Positions 59,177 through 64,000 of a stretch of DNA of 64,000 bases are shown here, in pieces. The stretch is from an uncultured Sulfitobacter sp. (GTDB lineage Bacteria; Pseudomonadota; Alphaproteobacteria; Rhodobacterales; Rhodobacteraceae), in assembly GCA_913060815.1 (NCBI GenBank), contig CAJXSZ010000004.1:62001-126000 (forward strand), read 5' to 3'. The translations under genes were made by a program, and so were the position numbers. Every line of letters begins with the position of its first letter. Position 1 is the stretch's first letter. The notes below the pieces were generated by a model. It was not told the origin of the DNA. It saw nothing but the letters and a program-made list of their open reading frames with translations, and did no database searches.

Positions 59177-59283
59177 CGGGGCAGAGCCTCCCCAGAAATA
59201 GTGTCGTATAACATCGGCTTGGCTGTTGCTTGTGATGGCCGATGCCCTACCCTTAGGTCACCTGCTTGGGGGTGGAAGAGAAT

Positions 59284-60027
59284 ATGACACAAACACCTGT
59301 GATCGTGGCGGATGCCATCGGCAAGTCTTTTGGCGATTTCGCCGCGCTCACCGATGTGAGCCTGAGCGTGCATCAGAGCGAGCGTGTTGTGGTCTGTGGC
59401 CCGTCAGGGTCGGGCAAATCCACGCTGATCCGCTGTTTCAACGGGCTCGAAAACCACGACGCAGGGACGCTGACCGTTGACGGCGTGGCACTGTCGCAAG
59501 ACGCGCCCGAGATCCGCCAGCTTCGTCAGGACGTGGGTATGGTGTTCCAGCAGTTCAACCTGTTTCCGCACCTAACAGTCCTTGAAAACCTGATGATCGG
59601 CCCTTTGAAAGTCCGCAAGCTCGACCGCGCCGCCGCCGAGGCTACCGCGCGGAAATACCTCGAACGGGTGCGCATCCCTGAACAGGCGGACAAACGTCCA
59701 GCGCAGCTGTCGGGTGGACAGCAACAGCGCGTAGCCATTGCTCGTGCGCTGTGTATGGAGCCGCGGGTGATGCTGTTTGACGAGCCGACCTCGGCGCTTG
59801 ATCCCGAAATGATCGGCGAAGTGCTGGATGTCATGGTAGAGCTGGCGCAGACGGGGATGACCATGGTCGTCGTCACCCACGAGATGGGGTTCGCCCGCAA
59901 AGTCGCCGACCGCATGGTATTTATGGAGGCGGGTCGCATCGTCGAAATCTCGCCCCCCGACACCTTCTTTACCGCGCCACAAACCGACCGCGCCCGCGTC
60001 TTTCTTGACCAGATTCTGGAGCACTGA
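59284..60027 (+). CDS. Amino-acid ABC transporter ATP-binding protein
   Basis: [33 protein letters not shown]; start [10 protein letters not shown]. Confidence 0.93.
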   Translation: MTQTPVIVADAIGKSFGDFAALTDVSLSVHQSERVVVCGPSGSGKSTLIRCFNGLENHDAGTLTVDGVALSQDAPEIRQLRQDVGMVFQQFNLFPHLTVLENLMIGPLKVRKLDRAAAEATARKYLERVRIPEQADKRPAQLSGGQQQRVAIARALCMEPRVMLFDEPTSALDPEMIGEVLDVMVELAQTGMTMVVVTHEMGFARKVADRMVFMEAGRIVEISPPDTFFTAPQTDRARVFLDQILEH

Positions 60028-60030
60028 GAC

Positions 60031-60822
60031 GTGACGCTCAAACGTATGCTCAACACGCCTCCTGTGGCGGTCACGCTGTACTTCGTGATCGTGGGTAGCA
60101 TCGCGTGGGTGGCCTACACGGGCGCGCAGCAGATGGGCTATAACTGGCAGTGGTATCAGGTCCCGCAGTATATCTATACCTTCACCGATGACGGCTTTCA
60201 GGCGGGTGAGATCCTCACTGGGTTATGGGCCACGATTGTGTTGTCGGTCACGTGTTTTGCGCTGGCTACGCTCATGGGACTTTGCGTTGCGCTGCTGCGG
60301 CTGTCGAGTCTTGTGGTGGGCAAGGGCGTGGCCATTGGCTATCTCGAATTTGTGCGCAATATCCCGCTGCTGGTGCTGCTGTATCTCTTCTACTACGTGC
60401 TGGGGCCGATTTTTGGTCTGGATCGTTGGACCGCTGCTGTGCTGACGCTGAGCGTGTTCCACTCGGCGTTGATATCGGAGATTTTTCGCGCGGGCATCAA
60501 CTCGGTAGCGGTTGGGCAGTGGGAGGCGGCGGCCTCCATCGGGATGAGCCGCGCACAGGCCTACCGCTATATCATCCTGCCGCAGTCCATACGTTTCATG
60601 CTGCCGCCACTGACGGGGGAGATTGTGCATCTGATCAAATCCTCCGCCATCGTCAGTGTGATCGCCGTAGCGGAGCTGACCACTGTGGGCCGCAACATCA
60701 TTTCCGACACCTACATGAGCTTCGAGATCTGGTTCACCATTGCGCTGGCCTATCTCGTCCTCACCCTCATTCTGTCCTTCGGCGTCTCGATGCTGGAGCG
60801 GCGGTTTACCACCGAAACCTGA
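60031..60822 (+). CDS. Amino-acid ABC transporter permease
   Basis: GTG start; SVAVGQWEAAASIGMSRAQAYRYIILPQSIRFMLPPLTGE. Confidence 0.9.
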   Translation: MTLKRMLNTPPVAVTLYFVIVGSIAWVAYTGAQQMGYNWQWYQVPQYIYTFTDDGFQAGEILTGLWATIVLSVTCFALATLMGLCVALLRLSSLVVGKGVAIGYLEFVRNIPLLVLLYLFYYVLGPIFGLDRWTAAVLTLSVFHSALISEIFRAGINSVAVGQWEAAASIGMSRAQAYRYIILPQSIRFMLPPLTGEIVHLIKSSAIVSVIAVAELTTVGRNIISDTYMSFEIWFTIALAYLVLTLILSFGVSMLERRFTTET

Positions 60823-60846
60823 ACCCGAACCCCAAGGAGACATTCC

Positions 60847-61695
60847 ATGTCAAATACCCGTAGAACCATCATGTCAGGCGCGCTTAGCCTCGCTTTTGCA
60901 GCAGTGACAAGCACAGTTCTTGCGACCTCGGCAATGGCGCAATCCGCGACGCAAACGCTGAGTTCCGAATCCGTGATCGAGACGATCAAGAAAGACGGCG
61001 TGATCCGCATCGGCCTCTCGATCTTTACCCCGTGGTCCATGCGCGACGTGAACGGTGAGCTGATCGGCTTCGAGCTGGACGTGGGCCGCGAGCTGGCCAA
61101 GGATATGGGTGTCGATGTCGAGTTTGTTCCCACAGCATGGGACGGTATCATTCCCCAGTTGGTTGCTGGTAATTTCGATGTGATCATCTCTGGCATGTCC
61201 ATCACGCCAGCACGCAATCTGACGGTGAACTTCACCCAACCTTACGCCTATTCCGGCCTGACCATTCTGGCCAACAAAGAAATGACCGAAGGCTTCACGC
61301 TGGAGGATTACAACTCCCCTGAGGTCACTTTCTCCGCGCGCCGTGGTGGCACGCCTGCGACCGTGATCGCACAACTCTTCCCCGAGGCCGAGCTTTTGCT
61401 CTTTGACGAAGACGGTGCCGCGACCCAAGAAGTGCTCAACGGCAATGCGCATGCAAATATGCAGGCTGAGCCTACGCCCTCCATCGAGGTGCGCCGCTAT
61501 CCCGACCAGTTGGTCGTGCCGTTTGACCAGACGTTTCTTGCCACGGGCGAAGGCTTTGCGCTACGCAAGGGTGACGGCGACGCGCTCAACTTCTTCAACA
61601 ATTGGATTGCTGTGAAACAGGCCAGCGGTTGGCTCAAGGAGCGCAATGATTACTGGTTCAAAGGCAATGACTGGGAAGATCAGGTCAACCAGTAA
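60847..61695 (+). CDS. Amino-acid ABC transporter substrate-binding protein
   Basis: Signal peptide; GVIRIGLSIFTPWSMRDVNGELIGFELDVGRELAKDMG. Confidence 0.92.
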   Translation: MSNTRRTIMSGALSLAFAAVTSTVLATSAMAQSATQTLSSESVIETIKKDGVIRIGLSIFTPWSMRDVNGELIGFELDVGRELAKDMGVDVEFVPTAWDGIIPQLVAGNFDVIISGMSITPARNLTVNFTQPYAYSGLTILANKEMTEGFTLEDYNSPEVTFSARRGGTPATVIAQLFPEAELLLFDEDGAATQEVLNGNAHANMQAEPTPSIEVRRYPDQLVVPFDQTFLATGEGFALRKGDGDALNFFNNWIAVKQASGWLKERNDYWFKGNDWEDQVNQ

Positions 61696-61707
61696 AGGAC
61701 GCTGCGC

Positions 61708-62580
61708 GTGCCCTCTTTCCTGAAACATCTACGATGGGCTGACTGGCTGATCCTCACCGTTCTGGTGGGGGCAGCTGCTTACGTCGGCATGCGGCTGGAG
61801 GGCACGCTAAATTACGAATGGCGGTGGCATCTCATCCCCGACTACATCCTGCGCTACCGCGAGGACCGTCAGGAATGGTTCGCTAATCTGCTGCTGCAAG
61901 GGCTGTTTGCGACTCTGCGCATTTGCATCTATGCGGGCATTCTCGCTGCGATATTCGGGACTATTCTGGGCGTGGCGCGCTGTGCCCGGAACCTGACCGT
62001 GCGGATGTTGGCGCGCACCTATCTTGAGTTGCTGCGCAACATCCCGCCCGTTGTCATCATCTTTATCTTCTTCTTTTTCCTCTCCCAACAGCTCATCGAC
62101 GCGCTGAACATGAACGCATGGGCGCGCGGCATTGCGCGCAGTGACAGTGCGGGCGTCTGGGAGTTCTTCTTTGGTGACATGCGGCGGTTCCCCTCTCTGA
62201 TCTCTGGCGTGCTGGTGCTGGGGCTGTTTCAGGCGGCCTTTGTGGGTGAGATTGTGCGCGCAGGCATCCAGTCGATCCCGCGCGGCCAGCGCGAGGCAGC
62301 ACGCGCCATCGGGATGAGCGGATTTCAGGAAATGCGCTATATCATCATGCCGCAGGCCTTGAGCAAAGTGGTGCCGCCTATGGCAAACCAGTTCATCAGC
62401 CTGATCAAAGACAGCTCGATCATCTCGCTTATTTCGGTGCAAGAGCTCACGTATAAAACGGTTGAGCTGGTCGCCTCCACCCGCATGATATTCGAAGCGT
62501 GGATCACCACGGCGGCGTTCTATTTTGTATTGTGTTTCGGGCTGTCGCTACTGTTTCGCAGGTTGGAAAACCGCGACTGA
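61708..62580 (+). CDS. Amino-acid ABC transporter permease
   Basis: GTG start; SIPRGQREAARAIGMSGFQEMRYIIMPQALSKVVPPMANQFI. Confidence 0.9.
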   Translation: MPSFLKHLRWADWLILTVLVGAAAYVGMRLEGTLNYEWRWHLIPDYILRYREDRQEWFANLLLQGLFATLRICIYAGILAAIFGTILGVARCARNLTVRMLARTYLELLRNIPPVVIIFIFFFFLSQQLIDALNMNAWARGIARSDSAGVWEFFFGDMRRFPSLISGVLVLGLFQAAFVGEIVRAGIQSIPRGQREAARAIGMSGFQEMRYIIMPQALSKVVPPMANQFISLIKDSSIISLISVQELTYKTVELVASTRMIFEAWITTAAFYFVLCFGLSLLFRRLENRD

Positions 62581-62622
62581 GGCAGGGTGCAGGGCCAGCG
62601 TGAAGCCAGCCCTGTCTGTGTG

Positions 62623-64000
62623 TTAGTTAGCGTCTTTGTAGGAAATCTCGCGCTTGTCGGTGCCGCCTTTTTCGCGGCGTACCAGCAGGCGGTTGAGCGC
62701 GTGGATATAGGCGCGCGCAGAGGCCACGACCGTATCGGTATCGGCGGATTGGCCCGTCACGATGCGGCCGTCTTCTTCCATGCGCACAGAGACAGTCGCC
62801 TGCGCATCGGTACCCTCGGTCACGGCGGCCACCTGATAGAGCTGGAGGCGCGCGGAATGCTCGACCAACGCCTTGATGCACTTGAAAGACGCATCCACAG
62901 GGCCGTCGCCATCCTGTTCGGTACTATGCTCGGCGCCGTCGATGATCAGCGTCATCTTGGCCTGATTTGGACCGTCAGTACCACATATGACGTGCATTGA
63001 TTTCAGCTTGATCCGGTCTGCCTCAGGGTCAGAGGCGACACGCATCAGGGCGATCAGATCCTCGTCGTAGATTTCTTTCTTGCGGTCGGCGAGTTCTTTG
63101 AAACGCACAAATACGTCCTTGAGCTGGTTGTCACCCAGCTCGTAGCCGAGGTTCTCCAACTTGGAGCGCAGGGCCGCGCGGCCCGAGTGCTTGCCCATGA
63201 CGATGTTCGTCTCGGTCAGGCCCACGTCCTCAGGGCGCATGATCTCGAATGTCTCGGCGTTCTTGAGCATGCCGTCTTGGTGGATACCACTTTCATGGGC
63301 AAAAGCATTTTTACCCACGATGGCCTTGTTGAACTGCACAGCAAAGCCGGACACTGTGGCCACACGGCGCGAGATGTTCATCAGTTTGGTGCTGTCCACA
63401 CCGGTCTGGTAGGGCATGATGTCGTTGCGGACTTTGAGGGCCATGACCACTTCTTCGAGGGCTGTGTTGCCTGCCCGCTCGCCGAGGCCGTTGATCGTGC
63501 ATTCGATCTGGCGGGCACCTGCTTCGACAGCTGCCAAAGAGTTGGCGGTCGCCATGCCCAGATCGTTGTGGCAATGGGTGGCAAAGATGATCTCATCCGC
63601 ACCGGGCACACGCTCGAGCAGCATGCGGATCAGGTCGGCACTCTCTCGTGGGGCGGTATATCCTACGGTGTCAGGAATGTTGATCGTGGTGGCGCCTGCC
63701 TTGATCGCGATCTCGACGGTGCGGCAGAGGTAGTCGGCCTCGGTCCGTGTGGCGTCCATGGGAGACCACTGCACATTTTCGCACAGGTTGCGCGCGTGGC
63801 TGACCGTCTCGTGGATGCGCACGGCCATCTCGTCCATAGTCAGGTTCGGGATGGCGCGGTGCAGCGGTGAGGTGCCGATGAACGTGTGGATGCGAGGGTT
63901 CTTGGCGTATTTGATCGCTTCCCAGCAGCGGTCGATATCAGCGTATTGCGCGCGGGACAGGCCGCAAATCTGGGCGCTCTTGGCCTGTTTGGCGATCTCG
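62623..64000 (-). CDS. leuA: 2-isopropylmalate synthase (5' end truncated by window edge)
   Basis: IPDTVGYTAPRE, HCHNDLGMATANSLAAVEAGARQIECTINGLGERAGNTALEEVVMAL; reading frame continues to 64000 without a start. Confidence 0.95.
   Translation of the reverse strand, partial: EIAKQAKSAQICGLSRAQYADIDRCWEAIKYAKNPRIHTFIGTSPLHRAIPNLTMDEMAVRIHETVSHARNLCENVQWSPMDATRTEADYLCRTVEIAIKAGATTINIPDTVGYTAPRESADLIRMLLERVPGADEIIFATHCHNDLGMATANSLAAVEAGARQIECTINGLGERAGNTALEEVVMALKVRNDIMPYQTGVDSTKLMNISRRVATVSGFAVQFNKAIVGKNAFAHESGIHQDGMLKNAETFEIMRPEDVGLTETNIVMGKHSGRAALRSKLENLGYELGDNQLKDVFVRFKELADRKKEIYDEDLIALMRVASDPEADRIKLKSMHVICGTDGPNQAKMTLIIDGAEHSTEQDGDGPVDASFKCIKALVEHSARLQLYQVAAVTEGTDAQATVSVRMEEDGRIVTGQSADTDTVVASARAYIHALNRLLVRREKGGTDKREISYKDAN

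Noticed and set aside
9547-62580. The two polar amino-acid ABC transporters as a recent duplication
   Set aside because: The ATPases are clearly paralogous, but gene order, permease number and SBP sequences differ. This is ordinary family expansion in the lineage.
1-64000. Numerous 60-270 aa ORFs antisense to or nested in the called genes
   Set aside because: High GC favours spurious long antisense frames. Their translations show Arg/Ala/Pro-rich or cysteine-scattered composition with no recognisable domain, and each is fully covered by a strongly supported gene.
1-64000. tRNA, rRNA, CRISPR array, transposase, integrase or phage genes
   Set aside because: No matching protein, regular repeat-spacer pattern or cloverleaf-sized gap was seen on reading. 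A tRNAscan-SE and ISfinder search would be needed to be sure.

Overview
64 kb of a GC-rich alphaproteobacterial chromosome, most likely Rhodobacterales/Roseobacter-type judging from gene content. That taxonomic call is an inference, not a search result. Coding is dense: about 59 protein genes. I saw no tRNA, rRNA, CRISPR or insertion sequence. Main blocks: (1) 0-9.5 kb: degenerate sensor kinase, heme-monooxygenase-like protein, orphan citrate-lyase alpha, MoxR ATPase + VWA pair, Stealth phosphotransferase, DUF1045 2H protein. (2) 9.5-12 kb: polar amino-acid ABC transporter. (3) 12-18.7 kb: MATE, alpha/beta hydrolase with membrane-bound AraC regulator, TRAP transporter. (4) 19-30 kb: TetR, acyl-CoA ligases, GcvT-type FAD oxidoreductase, SBP-fused sensor kinase, unusual ADP-ribosylglycohydrolase-fold protein, BASS transporter. 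(5) 30-50 kb: surface-polysaccharide island with complete dTDP-L-rhamnose and apparently complete GDP-L-colitose pathways, a Kps-type ABC exporter, glycosyltransferases and a KdkA-like kinase. (6) 50-59 kb: tripartite tricarboxylate transporter/acyl-CoA ligase operon with a divergent XRE/IrrE-type regulator. (7) 59-62.6 kb: second amino-acid ABC transporter, then leuA running off the window. Best leads: the colitose pathway with a GT11 enzyme and no separate fucose branch; a hairpin that would sequester the fadD Shine-Dalgarno; the histidine kinase lacking its phospho-acceptor His; the ADP-ribosylglycohydrolase-fold protein with altered metal motifs; near-identical hairpins at two unrelated SBP-to-permease junctions; and four convergent gene pairs with interlocked stop codons.
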